Origin: Flavobacterium sp. MC2016-06 | Lineage (GTDB): Bacteria; Bacteroidota; Bacteroidia; Flavobacteriales; Flavobacteriaceae | Reading direction: 5' to 3' | DNA: 64,000 nucleotides | Assembly: GCF_009711165.2 (NCBI RefSeq) | Contig: NZ_WMID02000005.1 | Location: 218,135-282,134 of the forward strand | Part shown: positions 55,727 through 64,000 of the stretch, one piece after another | How positions within the stretch are numbered: the stretch's first letter is position 1 | Layout: each line of letters opens with the position of its first letter | Translations under genes and position numbers: made by a program | The notes under the pieces: generated by a model | What the model was told of the DNA's origin: nothing | Databases searched by the model: none | What the model saw: only the letters and a program-made list of their open reading frames with translations

Positions 55727-57469
55727 TTATCTTCTCTCACCAACCTGCTGACGCCACATAGAATAATAAAGTCCTTTTTGTTCCAGAAGTTCCTCATGCG
55801 AGCCAGTCTCAGAAATTTTTCCTTTTTCTAAAACATAAATAGTATCGGCATGCATTATGGTTGAGAGCCTGTGAGCGATTAAAATAGTCATTCGCTGTTT
55901 ACTCAATGATATTTCCCTGATTGTAGCGGTAATTTGTTCTTCGGTTAAAGAATCTAATGCAGAAGTAGCTTCATCAAATATAAGAAGTTGCGGTTTTCGT
56001 AATAAAGCTCTCGCTATCGAAAGGCGCTGTTTTTCGCCGCCCGAAAGTTTCATACCGTTTTCTCCCAATAGTGTATCTAAACCATGCGAAGCCTTTGCAA
56101 TCAATGCGGTAGCCGATGCTTTGTTTAACGCTTCTGTAATTTCTTTGTCTGTTGCAGTAGGATTTACAAAAAGCAGATTGTCTTTAATAGATCCCGCATA
56201 TAGCTGTGTATCTTGGGTAACAAAACCAATTTGTCTTCGCAAAGGATTGTAACGAATCTGGTCTGAATTAATTTCATTAAAATAAATATCCCCGTTTACA
56301 GGAATATAAAGTCCAACAAGTAATTTTACAAGAGTAGATTTCCCAGATCCCGATGGCCCGACAAACGCGATAGTATGCCCAAGATTGATTTTAAAAGAAA
56401 TACCATCAATTGCATTATAAGTAGAAGTTTTGTGCTTAAAAATTACATTTTTAAATTCAAGAGATTCTAATTTTTCAACTTCAATAGAATTTTCGGGACG
56501 TTTTTCTATAGGTCTATTCATCAATTTGTCGAAGGTTTTTAAAGACGCATCAGCTTCTCTGTAAAGTATAATCATATTTCCCAAATCCTGCAGTGGCGTA
56601 AAGATAGCAGTCGAAATAAATTGCATGGCGATTAATTCTCCTGTAGTAAGGACTTTTCTAAAAATAAGCCACAACAATATAAATAATATCGATTGTTTAA
56701 GAAGATTAAGCATATTGCCTTGAAGGAAAGACAGCACACTTACTTTTTTAGCCTTTGTCATCTCGAGATTGTAAATACTTAACGTAAGCTGATTCATTCT
56801 TTTAATCTCGGCAAAAGTAAGCCCAAGACTTTTTACGAGTTCTATGTTTCGCAAACTCTCTGTAATTACGCCAGCCTGTTTATCGGTTTGTTTGTTGATA
56901 GATTTTTGAATGCCTTTTATTTTTTTTGAAACCAATCCAGTAAGTGAACCTAATAAAACTACACCAATAAAAAAGACAGGTACAAGCAGCCAATTTTTAT
57001 TAATGCTGTACCAAATAAGAAAACCAACACCTATAAGCGAGGAATACATTACATTGATAAAGGAATTGATAAATCGCTCTGAATCTGTTTTTACTTTTTG
57101 CAGGACAGACAAAGTTGTTCCGCTTCTGCTTTCTTCAAATTCCTCGTAAGAAAGTCTTAGAGTTTGTTTTAGTCCGTCATTAAAAATTGACATTCCAAAA
57201 GCAGCTACGGCTTTTCGAGTAACGTAATCTTGCGCCGCTTTACTTAGTCTTGCTAATATTCCAATAGCAAGTGCAATTATAAGCCAGTATAATATACCTG
57301 AGATCAATTCTTTTTCAGCAAGATTGTATTTATTTGTTGCATATTGATCTATAATTTTTCCGAAGATTATTGGGTCAACTAAAGTTAAAAGCTGTGCAGT
57401 TCCTGCTAGAAATAGCGCAAGAAAAATAAGATTACGATGCGGCTGTAAATATTTCCAGAGTATTTTCAT
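55727..57469 (-). CDS. ABC transporter, fused membrane and ATPase domains (exporter type)
   Basis: The 580-residue protein is a half-size exporter. Six membrane helices (about 15-310) precede an ATPase domain with Walker A GPSGSGKST near 370, Q-loop in IGFVTQDTQLYAGS, signature LSGGEKQR near 475, Walker B LLIFDEATSALDS and the switch His in IAHRLS. It would act as a homodimer and export lipids, drugs or peptides. The ATG at 57469 is preferred over a TTG one codon earlier. It is monocistronic and divergent from the dienelactone hydrolase. The substrate cannot be told. Confidence 0.9.
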   Translation of the reverse strand: MKILWKYLQPHRNLIFLALFLAGTAQLLTLVDPIIFGKIIDQYATNKYNLAEKELISGILYWLIIALAIGILARLSKAAQDYVTRKAVAAFGMSIFNDGLKQTLRLSYEEFEESRSGTTLSVLQKVKTDSERFINSFINVMYSSLIGVGFLIWYSINKNWLLVPVFFIGVVLLGSLTGLVSKKIKGIQKSINKQTDKQAGVITESLRNIELVKSLGLTFAEIKRMNQLTLSIYNLEMTKAKKVSVLSFLQGNMLNLLKQSILFILLWLIFRKVLTTGELIAMQFISTAIFTPLQDLGNMIILYREADASLKTFDKLMNRPIEKRPENSIEVEKLESLEFKNVIFKHKTSTYNAIDGISFKINLGHTIAFVGPSGSGKSTLVKLLVGLYIPVNGDIYFNEINSDQIRYNPLRRQIGFVTQDTQLYAGSIKDNLLFVNPTATDKEITEALNKASATALIAKASHGLDTLLGENGMKLSGGEKQRLSIARALLRKPQLLIFDEATSALDSLTEEQITATIREISLSKQRMTILIAHRLSTIMHADTIYVLEKGKISETGSHEELLEQKGLYYSMWRQQVGERR

Positions 57470-57617
57470 CAAGATATTTTTAAGAGAGAGGATTTATGGC
57501 TAAAATTGAATTCTACTAAGTTAACACTCTTAGATTAAAGAGAATATTTTTTTGGAAAATTTGATGAAGAATGGTAAATCATTTTTTTTTATATTTAACG
57601 TATATAAAATTTACAGT

Positions 57618-58508
57618 ATGGAAACTCCAAAGAAAGAAGAGATTAAGCAGGAAGTATTTGATTTATATGATGATTATGCGCATAACAGACTATCGCGTCG
57701 TGATTTTGTACAAAAATTATCTATTTATGCAGTAGGAAGCCTTACTGTACCTGCGTTATTGAGTTTTCTTACGCCAGATTATGATGTAAATTTGCAGATT
57801 AAAGCCAACGATCCTAGAATTACAGAAACCTACATAACTTACACTTCGCCAAAAGGCGGCGGTACCATAAAAGCATTATTATGTGTGCCAAAAGGCAATA
57901 CTAAAAAGTTAGGAGGCGTTGTTGTTGTGCATGAAAACAGAGGACTTAATCCGTATATTGAAGATGTTGCCAGAAGAACAGCTTTGGCTGGATTTATCAG
58001 TCTTGCCCCAGACGCACTTACTCCGTTAGGCGGTTATCCGGGTAATGATGATAAAGGAAGAGAAATGCAGAGTAAAAGAGACCGAAATGAAATGCTTGAA
58101 GATTTTATTGCTGCTTTTGAATATTTGAAGAATAATAAATCTTGTAACGGAAGAGTAGGCGTGGTCGGATTTTGTTTTGGAGGCTGGATCTCTAATATGA
58201 TGGCAGTTCGTTTACCAGATTTGGCTGCAGCAGTTCCTTATTATGGAGGACAGCCTTCTGTCGAAGATGTACCCAATATAAAAGCACCTTTGCAATTGCA
58301 TTATGCCGAACTAGATACTAAAGTTACAGGAGGATGGCCAGCTTACGAAGAAGCCTTAAAAGCCAATAACAAAAAATATACAGCTTATATTTATCCTAAT
58401 GTCAATCATGGTTTTCATAATGATTCTACACCGCGTTATGATAAACCAGCTGCAGAATTAGCATGGAAACGTACGATTGATTTTTTTAATGAAAATTTGA
58501 ATAAATAA
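57618..58508 (+). CDS. Dienelactone hydrolase family protein, possible Tat substrate
   Basis: The product is 296 residues from the ATG at 57618; ATG 57564 and TTG 57552 would add a poorly conserved hydrophobic lead. The first part has a twin-arginine pattern SRRDFVQKL (R27-R28) followed by a hydrophobic stretch, like Tat signals. The hydrolase domain has a Cys nucleophile C186 in GFCFGGW, D in [10 protein letters not shown] and a His in [11 protein letters not shown], the C-D-H triad of dienelactone hydrolases. Actual substrates of such proteins vary. It is a single gene with a terminator at 58545-58577. Confidence 0.8.
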   Translation: METPKKEEIKQEVFDLYDDYAHNRLSRRDFVQKLSIYAVGSLTVPALLSFLTPDYDVNLQIKANDPRITETYITYTSPKGGGTIKALLCVPKGNTKKLGGVVVVHENRGLNPYIEDVARRTALAGFISLAPDALTPLGGYPGNDDKGREMQSKRDRNEMLEDFIAAFEYLKNNKSCNGRVGVVGFCFGGWISNMMAVRLPDLAAAVPYYGGQPSVEDVPNIKAPLQLHYAELDTKVTGGWPAYEEALKANNKKYTAYIYPNVNHGFHNDSTPRYDKPAAELAWKRTIDFFNENLNK

Positions 58509-58544
58509 TTAATAAATGAAGAATTTATACTTGTAAACTAAAAC

Positions 58545-58577
58545 AAAAAGCAACTCAAAATTCTGAGTTGCTTTTTT
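58545..58577. terminator. Bidirectional terminator between convergent genes
   Basis: The arms 58545-58557 (AAAAAGCAACTCA) and 58564-58576 are fully complementary around a 6-base loop, with A and T tracts outside. It serves the hydrolase gene on the plus strand and the CBM6-type gene on the minus strand. Confidence 0.85.
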
Positions 58578-58605
58578 GTTTGCATAGCTTTTCCAGCTTA
58601 AAAAA

Positions 58606-59259
58606 TTAATTGGAACTAAAAGTCAAATAATCTAGATTCATATTGCCGTTGGTAATAATGCGTACAGTAAGTAATTGTTTTCCTTTTTTCAGCTTTATGT
58701 TTCCTAGAAAATCTGACTTGTTCCAATGATGCCATTGCCTCCAAGCAATTGTATCTCGATCATCATGAGTTGATTCTATTTTAATTATTCCAGTTGCATC
58801 TTTTCCATTTACATCAATAGAGATTTCTCCATTGCCGTTTGACGTATAAAGTGCACCAATCTTATAAGTTCCAGATTTAGTGACCTCAACCGTATAATTT
58901 ACCCATTCTGCAGGCTGTGTCCAGCCCAAATAAAGTTGTCCTATACTTCTAGAGGTTTTATTAAACGGATTATTATCAATATCGCCATCTTTGGTATATG
59001 AAATATCTGCGCCGTCTTTTATTCTAAATTCATTGAGCGGATTTCCGTTTACGGGATTTAGTTTGCCGCTGCCATTATTTTCGGCATCTGTATCATGATA
59101 CGCAGCACCTTCGCCGCCTTCATCATACAATTCACATTCTACTTTACCTGGAATCTGCTGTGGTTTGCCTTGCCAAGGTTTACCAATTTGGACTGGTTTT
59201 ATAAAGGATGCCAGACTTATTATGGCAATTCCGCAAATTATTGTTTTCCAAGTTTTCAT
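58606..59259 (-). CDS. Exported carbohydrate-binding protein with CBM6-like domain
   Basis: The 217-residue protein has a signal peptide (about 1-20) and a single CBM6/CBM35-like jelly roll. IPGKVECELYDEGGEGAAYHDTD opens the domain, then GWTQPAEWVNYTVEVTKSGTYKIGALYTS and a final LTVRIITNGNMNLDYLTF. The Tyr/Trp/Asn positions are typical for sugar binding. It has no catalytic domain of its own. It lies 18 bases behind the GH30 glycosidase gene, as the last gene of a four-gene operon, and may help that enzyme hold its glycan. Confidence 0.8.
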   Translation of the reverse strand: MKTWKTIICGIAIISLASFIKPVQIGKPWQGKPQQIPGKVECELYDEGGEGAAYHDTDAENNGSGKLNPVNGNPLNEFRIKDGADISYTKDGDIDNNPFNKTSRSIGQLYLGWTQPAEWVNYTVEVTKSGTYKIGALYTSNGNGEISIDVNGKDATGIIKIESTHDDRDTIAWRQWHHWNKSDFLGNIKLKKGKQLLTVRIITNGNMNLDYLTFSSN

Positions 59260-59277
59260 AGTATGAATGTTGTTTTG

Positions 59278-60741
59278 TTAACGAATTTCTACGGTAGCGA
59301 TAGAATGTGCAAGACTCGTTGTTTTTGCTGCTTTTCCTTTTATCCAAAGAAAATAGTCAACATCAGTATCACCTTGATTCATTACGATAATTTCCAGTTT
59401 TCCATCTGGGTTTACAAAAGCAGTCGATAACAGTTTATTACTGCTTGCAGAACAAGCTATACGTTTTGCTCCCGGACGAATGAATTTAGAAAAATGACCT
59501 AAATAATAATAACCGTTAGTATAAATAAGAGCACCGGTTTTTAAATCGGCATGAATAGGCGACATACAAAAATTCTGTACATGGTTTGGTCCGCCTTTTT
59601 CGTCTAATAAAATATTCCAATCTGTCCAAGCAACAGTTCCAATATTAAAATCGTTAATCATAGACATTCCGTATTTTTCACCAAAACTCCAATCTGTTAA
59701 TAGTTTTGGATCAAAATCTGCCGCACAACCTTCTGTTAATATAAGAGGTTTATCTGGGAAAGCTTGAGCAACGCGACGTTCAGCTTCAAAGTTCATTCCG
59801 TTTTTCATCCAATCTTCGTACCAGTGATAGCCAACTCCCCAAACGTATTTAGCAGCTTCTTTATCTTCTAAAACAGTACTAACACGCTGGTACATTAAAT
59901 CACGATTGTGATCCCACATGATTAAGTTCTTTTTAGAAAGTCCTGCTTTCTTCATAGTTGGCCCAAGATAATCTTTTATAAAATCACGTTCTTCTTCGGC
60001 AGTAAATATGCACGATTCCCAACGCTGAACTGCCATTGGCTCGTTTTGTACTGTATAACCCCAAATCGGAATTCCTTCTTTTTCGTAAGCATTAATAAAT
60101 TTTACAAAAAAGTTAGCCCAGCTCTGACGAAATTCTGGCTTTAGAGAACCGCCTTGCAAAACATTATTATTGGTTTTCATCCATGCGGGCGGACTCCACG
60201 GCGAAGCGTATAACGTTAATTTTCCACCAGATTTTGCAATAGCTTCTTTTATTAACGGAATTCTATATTTTTCATCGTGGCTAATGTCAAAGGTTTTAAG
60301 GTCTTTGTCGTTTGCTGCAATGTAGCTGTAAATATCACTAGAGAAATCGCAGCTTTGCATATTGGTTCTGGCAAGCGTATAGCCAATACCTTTGTCTTTG
60401 TCATAATAAGCAGTCAAAATCTCTTGCTGTTTGTCTTTTGGAAGCTGATAGAAAACTTCTGCGGAAGCATCTGTTATAGCACCGCCAATTCCCAGCATAG
60501 TTTGAAAAGTTATAGAAGGATCTACAAACACAGCAATTTCTTTTTCAGTTGTTTGTGGTTTATCAATAAATTGAAGCGTTCCAGATTCCGTAAGTTTCTT
60601 GTCGGTATTTTTTGCCGTAACAAAAACCTTTACAGATTTACCTGTCAAAGGATCTGCAGCTGTTTTTTGCGCGAATACATTTGATGTAACAGTTAAAAAA
60701 AGAAAAGCACCAGCAAAACAATTTTGAATGTTTTTATTCAT
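59278..60741 (-). CDS. Glycoside hydrolase family 30 (glucosylceramidase-like)
   Basis: The 487-residue protein has a signal peptide. MLGIGGAITDASAEVFYQLP opens the catalytic TIM barrel. The acid/base E234 is in VQNEPMA and the nucleophile E337 in LTEGC. The side beta domain follows at the C-terminus. GH30 enzymes cleave beta-linked glucose, xylose or fucose chains; the form here is close to the glucosylceramidase/beta-1,6-glucanase subgroups. The gene lies 9 bases behind an aldo/keto reductase and 18 bases ahead of a CBM6-type gene, so a joint role in glycan use is likely. Confidence 0.9.
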   Translation of the reverse strand: MNKNIQNCFAGAFLFLTVTSNVFAQKTAADPLTGKSVKVFVTAKNTDKKLTESGTLQFIDKPQTTEKEIAVFVDPSITFQTMLGIGGAITDASAEVFYQLPKDKQQEILTAYYDKDKGIGYTLARTNMQSCDFSSDIYSYIAANDKDLKTFDISHDEKYRIPLIKEAIAKSGGKLTLYASPWSPPAWMKTNNNVLQGGSLKPEFRQSWANFFVKFINAYEKEGIPIWGYTVQNEPMAVQRWESCIFTAEEERDFIKDYLGPTMKKAGLSKKNLIMWDHNRDLMYQRVSTVLEDKEAAKYVWGVGYHWYEDWMKNGMNFEAERRVAQAFPDKPLILTEGCAADFDPKLLTDWSFGEKYGMSMINDFNIGTVAWTDWNILLDEKGGPNHVQNFCMSPIHADLKTGALIYTNGYYYLGHFSKFIRPGAKRIACSASSNKLLSTAFVNPDGKLEIIVMNQGDTDVDYFLWIKGKAAKTTSLAHSIATVEIR

Positions 60742-60750
60742 AGCTATAAA

Positions 60751-61758
60751 TTAATTACCGTTAGTATTTAGAATATTTTCTATTGCCTGAAGTTCATCAA
60801 TAGTAAAAGTAAGATTTTGCAGCGCACCTACAGAATCTATAACCTGCTCAGGTTTACTAGCTCCAATAAGAACAGAAGAAATACGATTGTCCTTTAAAAC
60901 CCACGCTAAAGCCATTTGTGCCAGACTTTGATCGCGTTTTGCTGCAATTTCGTTTAAGCTTCTTGCTTTAGCAATATTATCAGGCGTTATAACATCTTCT
61001 GCAATGGCGCCGTTTCCTCTTTGAGAGGCCGCTCTTGAATCCTGAGGAATTCCATCTAGATATTTATTAGTCAAAAGACCTTGTGCAAGAGGCGAGAAGG
61101 CAATACTGCCCACACCATTTTCTCCAAGTACATCTAGTAATCCATCTTCAACCCATCTGTCAAACATAGAATATCTTGGCTGATGAATAAGACAAGGCGT
61201 TCCTAAATCCTTCAATATTTTAATGGCATTTTGAGTTTCAGTAGGGCTGTAACTTGATATACCAACATATAATGCTTTTCCTTGTCGTACAATTAAATCC
61301 AGCGCTCCCATAGTTTCTTCAAGAGGCGTATTTGGATCTGGTCTGTGGTGATAATAAATATCTACATAATCTAATCCCATTCTTTTAAGACTTTGATCTA
61401 AACTGGCAACTAGATATTTTTTAGAACCCCAATCTCCATAAGGACCTTCCCACATTTGCCATCCCGCTTTAGTAGAAACTAAAATCTCATCGCGAAATGC
61501 TTTAAAATCTTCTTTAAAAATCTGTCCAAAAGTGGTTTCGGCTGATCCCGGAGGCGGACCATAATTATTAGCCAAATCAAAATGTGTAATACCGTTATCA
61601 AAAGCGGTATGCATTATATTTCTAGAGTTTTCGGTATTATCAATTGCGCCAAAGTTGTGCCATAATCCAAGAGAAAGAGCAGGTAACATTAAACCGCTTT
61701 TTCCGCAGCGACGGTAATCCATTTTTTGATAGCGATCTGTATCAGGTAAATAAGTCAT
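60751..61758 (-). CDS. Aldo/keto reductase (YghZ-like)
   Basis: The 335-residue protein has the catalytic tetrad pattern: D in HFDLANNYGPPPGSAE (with catalytic Tyr), K in LVSTKAGW and H in DIYYHHRPDP. NADPH contacts are IAFSPLAQGLLTNKY and SVLIGASKPEQV. The YGPPPGSAE form is typical of the YghZ/GPR branch, which reduces glyceraldehyde-3-phosphate-type or toxic aldehydes. The ATG at 61758 is preferred. The TTG at 61782 would overlap the preceding gene. It lies 10 bases behind the GlcG-like gene. Confidence 0.88.
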   Translation of the reverse strand: MTYLPDTDRYQKMDYRRCGKSGLMLPALSLGLWHNFGAIDNTENSRNIMHTAFDNGITHFDLANNYGPPPGSAETTFGQIFKEDFKAFRDEILVSTKAGWQMWEGPYGDWGSKKYLVASLDQSLKRMGLDYVDIYYHHRPDPNTPLEETMGALDLIVRQGKALYVGISSYSPTETQNAIKILKDLGTPCLIHQPRYSMFDRWVEDGLLDVLGENGVGSIAFSPLAQGLLTNKYLDGIPQDSRAASQRGNGAIAEDVITPDNIAKARSLNEIAAKRDQSLAQMALAWVLKDNRISSVLIGASKPEQVIDSVGALQNLTFTIDELQAIENILNTNGN

Positions 61759-61768
61759 GTTTTTGTTT

Positions 61769-62209
61769 TTATAAATTTGCAAAAGCTTTTGTTACAATTT
61801 CTAAATCGGTAATTCCTCTAAAACCACTGAATCCGATTGAAAGACAAGTATCATCTTCAAGGAAAATAGGTTGTCCGCCCTGCCAGCCAATAAGATCTGG
61901 AGCTTCGATACCGTTAGCATTTTCATCAATAAGTTTATTGAAAACTAATTTTTCATAATCACCCGTTTTAATTCCGGTAAGCCATACCTGACTGGCTTTT
62001 GTCCAAGCAATTTTATAAGAATGACGCAAACGAGCTTTATCTGTTCCGTACATTTTTCCGTAAACATTTCCATCAGTAGTAATAATGCATATCGCTACAT
62101 TTCCGTTAGAAATTTGTCTGTCTTCATCTACTTGAAGATACTCCGTAATTAAACCTTCAATAGCTTTTAAAGCAAGATTAATTTTGGAATCTAAGGTTTG
62201 GTTATTCAT
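61769..62209 (-). CDS. GlcG/HbpS family protein
   Basis: The 146-residue protein matches the GlcG/HbpS (DUF336) fold. SNGNVAICIITTDGNVYGKMYGTDKARLRHSYKIAWTKASQVWLTGI is the typical start of the fold, and the C-terminal GGQPIF...SIGFSGFRGITDLEIVTKA matches the end. HbpS binds haem and senses oxidative stress; most members have no known role. There is no signal peptide. It is the first gene of the operon with aldo/keto reductase, GH30 and CBM6 genes. It is divergent from the Crp/Fnr regulator 148 bases away. Confidence 0.8.
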   Translation of the reverse strand: MNNQTLDSKINLALKAIEGLITEYLQVDEDRQISNGNVAICIITTDGNVYGKMYGTDKARLRHSYKIAWTKASQVWLTGIKTGDYEKLVFNKLIDENANGIEAPDLIGWQGGQPIFLEDDTCLSIGFSGFRGITDLEIVTKAFANL

Positions 62210-62357
62210 TTTTTTAACTTTATAATTATCAAGGTTTCAAAGATTAAAGTTTCTTTTTAGAAAAGTCTTAAACTAGATCAAGAATATTATTAAATAAAAT
62301 CATCTTATATTTACTTCTTCAGAATATAAGTTTCAGATACTAAATCAATTTTAAAAA

Positions 62358-62942
62358 ATGTACCAGAAAATAGGAGGATATCTTTCAAGATTTGCTAACC
62401 TTTCGGCAGAAGAGCTAAAGCTTTTCGAAAATAATCTTGAATTCAGAAAGGTTCCTAAAAAAACGATTTTACTGCGTGCAGGTGAGATATGTAACTTTGA
62501 AGCCTATATAAACAAAGGAATTATTCGGGAATATTTTATCAATGGCGATGGCGAAGACATCACATTGCAATTTGCCTCTGAAGATTGGTGGGTAAGTGAT
62601 ATTGTTAGTTTTGAAGATCAAACACCAAGCGATAGATATATCGAAGTTCTGGAAGATTGTGAGTTAATGGTATTAAGCCGGGAAGCAAAAGATAAATTGC
62701 TGCGCGAAATTCCGCAATTAGAAAGAATGTTTCGTTTAATGATTCAAAGACATCTCTCGAAGGTTCAAAAACGACTGTTTAAGTCTATTTCGACTCCAGC
62801 TATGGATCAGTATATTGAATTTATAAATCGATATCCAGTTATTAATCAAAGAGTGCCGCAACACTACATAGCTTCTTATCTCGGAATCACACCTGAATTT
62901 TTAAGCAGACTTCGCGCAAAACATTTGAAGGGTGAAAAATAA
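62358..62942 (+). CDS. Crp/Fnr family transcription regulator
   Basis: The 194-residue protein has an N-terminal cyclic-nucleotide-like barrel (LLRAGEICNFEAYINKGIIREYFINGDGEDITLQFASEDWWVSD). A dimer helix and a C-terminal helix-turn-helix (PQHYIASYLGITPEFLSRLRAKHL) follow. It has no Fe-S cysteine cluster. Small Crp-like regulators of this form are common in Bacteroidota. It faces the four-gene operon starting at 62209, so it may well control it. The next gene, a DNA glycosylase, follows after 42 bases on the same strand. Confidence 0.85.
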   Translation: MYQKIGGYLSRFANLSAEELKLFENNLEFRKVPKKTILLRAGEICNFEAYINKGIIREYFINGDGEDITLQFASEDWWVSDIVSFEDQTPSDRYIEVLEDCELMVLSREAKDKLLREIPQLERMFRLMIQRHLSKVQKRLFKSISTPAMDQYIEFINRYPVINQRVPQHYIASYLGITPEFLSRLRAKHLKGEK

Positions 62943-62984
62943 AGATTTGGGTCTGAATATTTTTAAAACAAAAAATCAGTTAAT

Positions 62985-63590
62985 TTGAAATTACAATTGT
63001 CTTATTATCTTAATCAAGATGTACTTTTTTTAGCCCAAGATCTTTTGGGAAAAGTGCTTTTTACTCAAATTGATGGAGAGATTACTGCTGGTATTATTGT
63101 AGAAACCGAGGCTTATTATGGTATTGAAGATAAAGCTTCTCATGCTTATGGTGACCGACGTACTAATCGTACTGAAATTATGTACAGTGAAGGCGGGGTT
63201 TCGTATGTTTATTTGTGTTACGGTATACATTATATGATTAATGTGGTTACTTCTGTACAAAATGAACCTCACGCTATATTGATTAGAGCAATTGAACCTC
63301 TGGAAGGAAAAGATGTTATAGAACGCCGAAGAAATATGTCTGTTACTAAACCTTCAATTTCATCTGGTCCAGGTTCTGCGGCAAAAGCTTTAGGAATAAA
63401 TATTTCTTTGAATAAAAAAGATTTAACGGGCAATGAAATTTGGATTGAAGATCAAGGTATTCGGTATAATCTTGAAGATATTGCTGCTGTTCCCCGCGTA
63501 GGTATTGCTTATGCGCAGGAACATGCTCTTTTGCCTTGGCGTTTTTTTGTAAAAGGTAATAAATACGTGAGTAAGCCTAATAAGATTTAA
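62985..63590 (+). CDS. 3-methyladenine DNA glycosylase (AAG/MPG family)
   Basis: The 201-residue protein has the family order QDVLFLAQDLLGKVLF, IVETEAYYGIEDKASHAYGDRRTNRTEIMY, SYVYLCYGIHYMINVVT, AILIRAIEPLEG and GPGSAAKALGI. The catalytic Glu lies in VETEAY and the DNA-intercalating Tyr in VYLCYGIH. It removes alkylated and deaminated purines from DNA in base excision repair. The gene starts at a TTG, since homologues have the same N-terminus and no ATG is near. It lies 42 bases behind the Crp/Fnr gene. Confidence 0.93.
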   Translation: MKLQLSYYLNQDVLFLAQDLLGKVLFTQIDGEITAGIIVETEAYYGIEDKASHAYGDRRTNRTEIMYSEGGVSYVYLCYGIHYMINVVTSVQNEPHAILIRAIEPLEGKDVIERRRNMSVTKPSISSGPGSAAKALGINISLNKKDLTGNEIWIEDQGIRYNLEDIAAVPRVGIAYAQEHALLPWRFFVKGNKYVSKPNKI

Positions 63591-63618
63591 AGGATTAATT
63601 GTTATTTATTCCTAAATA

Positions 63619-63794
63619 TTTGTCATTTCTGTAAAGGTTACTTATTTTGGTAACGAATATTTTGTACTCATTTACCACAATCTTGTCATTTCTCCTTCGT
63701 CGAAATGACAAATAGAGCCTTTAAAATAAAAATAGCAGAATAATATATTTCAATTTTGTTACCGAAATATCTAACCTTTACAGAAAATGACAAG
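63619..63794. repeat. Imperfect inverted repeat element of about 175 bases
   Basis: TGTCATTTCTGTAAAGGTTA (63621-63640) and its reverse complement with one extra A (63772-63792) form the ends. Inner parts also pair (GGTAAC at 63649-63654 with GTTACC at 63758-63763). In the middle TGTCATTTC (63684-63692) pairs with GAAATGACA (63702-63710). No protein is encoded. This looks like a MITE or a large hairpin repeat. Confidence 0.6.
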
Positions 63795-63805
63795 ATTATC
63801 TCGCA

Positions 63806-63838
63806 AACTTTGTCAAAGTTTAAAACTTTGACAAAGTT
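63806..63838. repeat. 15-base perfect inverted repeat
   Basis: AACTTTGTCAAAGTT (63806-63820) and AACTTTGACAAAGTT (63824-63838) are exact reverse complements, 3 bases apart. Each arm is itself almost palindromic. Confidence 0.65.
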
Positions 63839-63916
63839 AAACACTCACAGTTTATGTATAAAGCTTGTCATTTCGAGCGAAGTCGAGAAATCACACAAGT
63901 AACTCCACCCCTTAAA

Positions 63917-64000
63917 ATAACTCATAACTCATAACTCATAACTCATAACTCATAACTCATAACTCATAACTCATAACTCATAACTCATAACTCATAACTC
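63917..64000. repeat. Tandem repeat of ATAACTC, 12 copies to the window end
   Basis: Twelve perfect copies of the 7-base unit fill the last 84 bases and probably continue beyond. Because 7 is not a multiple of 3 and no gene runs into it, it is probably a non-coding variable repeat. Confidence 0.95.

Noticed and set aside
62210-62357. Possible Crp/Fnr palindrome between the divergent genes
   Set aside because: I could find only weak AT-rich inverted repeats that do not approach a TGTGA-type or other known site.

Overview
The window is AT-rich bacterial DNA of Flavobacterium type (phylum Bacteroidota). The evidence is a full-length SprA translocon protein of the type IX secretion system (T9SS), a giant protease carrying a T9SS C-terminal sorting domain, a SusC/SusD pair, many lipoproteins, and the absence of Shine-Dalgarno sequences in front of genes. 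I saw no rRNA, tRNA, CRISPR array, phage or intact insertion sequence. Most lines of the layout below are read directly; functions are inferred from recognisable motifs.

Layout. 1-5.7 kb: an exported Ppx/GppA-like protein, a roadblock-like small protein, a GNAT acetyltransferase, an MFS transporter, an orphan LuxR-type response regulator and an exported L,D-transpeptidase-like protein. 5.8-14.5 kb: a polysaccharide-use region with a sialate O-acetylesterase, SusC, SusD and a lipoprotein resembling polysaccharide lyase family 14. SusC and the lyase-like gene share a strongly conserved upstream box just ahead of their predicted promoters.

14.7-24.0 kb is the most unusual part. Seven genes run in one direction with short gaps or an overlap and end at a strong terminator. 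They encode a haem-barrel/LecA-like lectin fusion, a ThDP-dependent 2-oxo acid decarboxylase, a flavin L-amino acid oxidase, a VioB-type ferritin-like protein, a 14-cysteine protein with repeated CX5C units, a DUF692 multinuclear iron oxygenase (MNIO) and its usual DUF2063 partner. This looks like an amino-acid oxidation module joined to a RiPP-like peptide-modification module, and I do not know a described product.

24-36 kb: a lipoprotein carbonic anhydrase, a siderophore-interacting flavoprotein, a five-gene hydrolase/isochorismatase operon, and a divergent two-component pair (TPR histidine kinase and sigma-54 activator). A sigma-54-like promoter lies directly before the hydrolase operon, and paralogous hydrolases flank the regulator pair. 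36-52.4 kb: a TPR/LuxR-type membrane regulator, a 2043-residue M4 protease, a small outer-membrane barrel protein and SprA. 53-58.5 kb: a small lipoprotein, a DUF4375/MORN-like protein, an ABC exporter and a dienelactone hydrolase. 58.6-63.6 kb: an operon of GlcG-like protein, aldo/keto reductase, GH30 glycosidase and CBM6-type protein, divergent from a Crp/Fnr regulator and a 3-methyladenine DNA glycosylase. The last 400 bases hold nested inverted repeats and a 7-base tandem repeat running off the window.

Several intergenic regions carry dispersed repeats: a MITE-like element in two copies, a 38-base perfect inverted repeat, and several palindromes.
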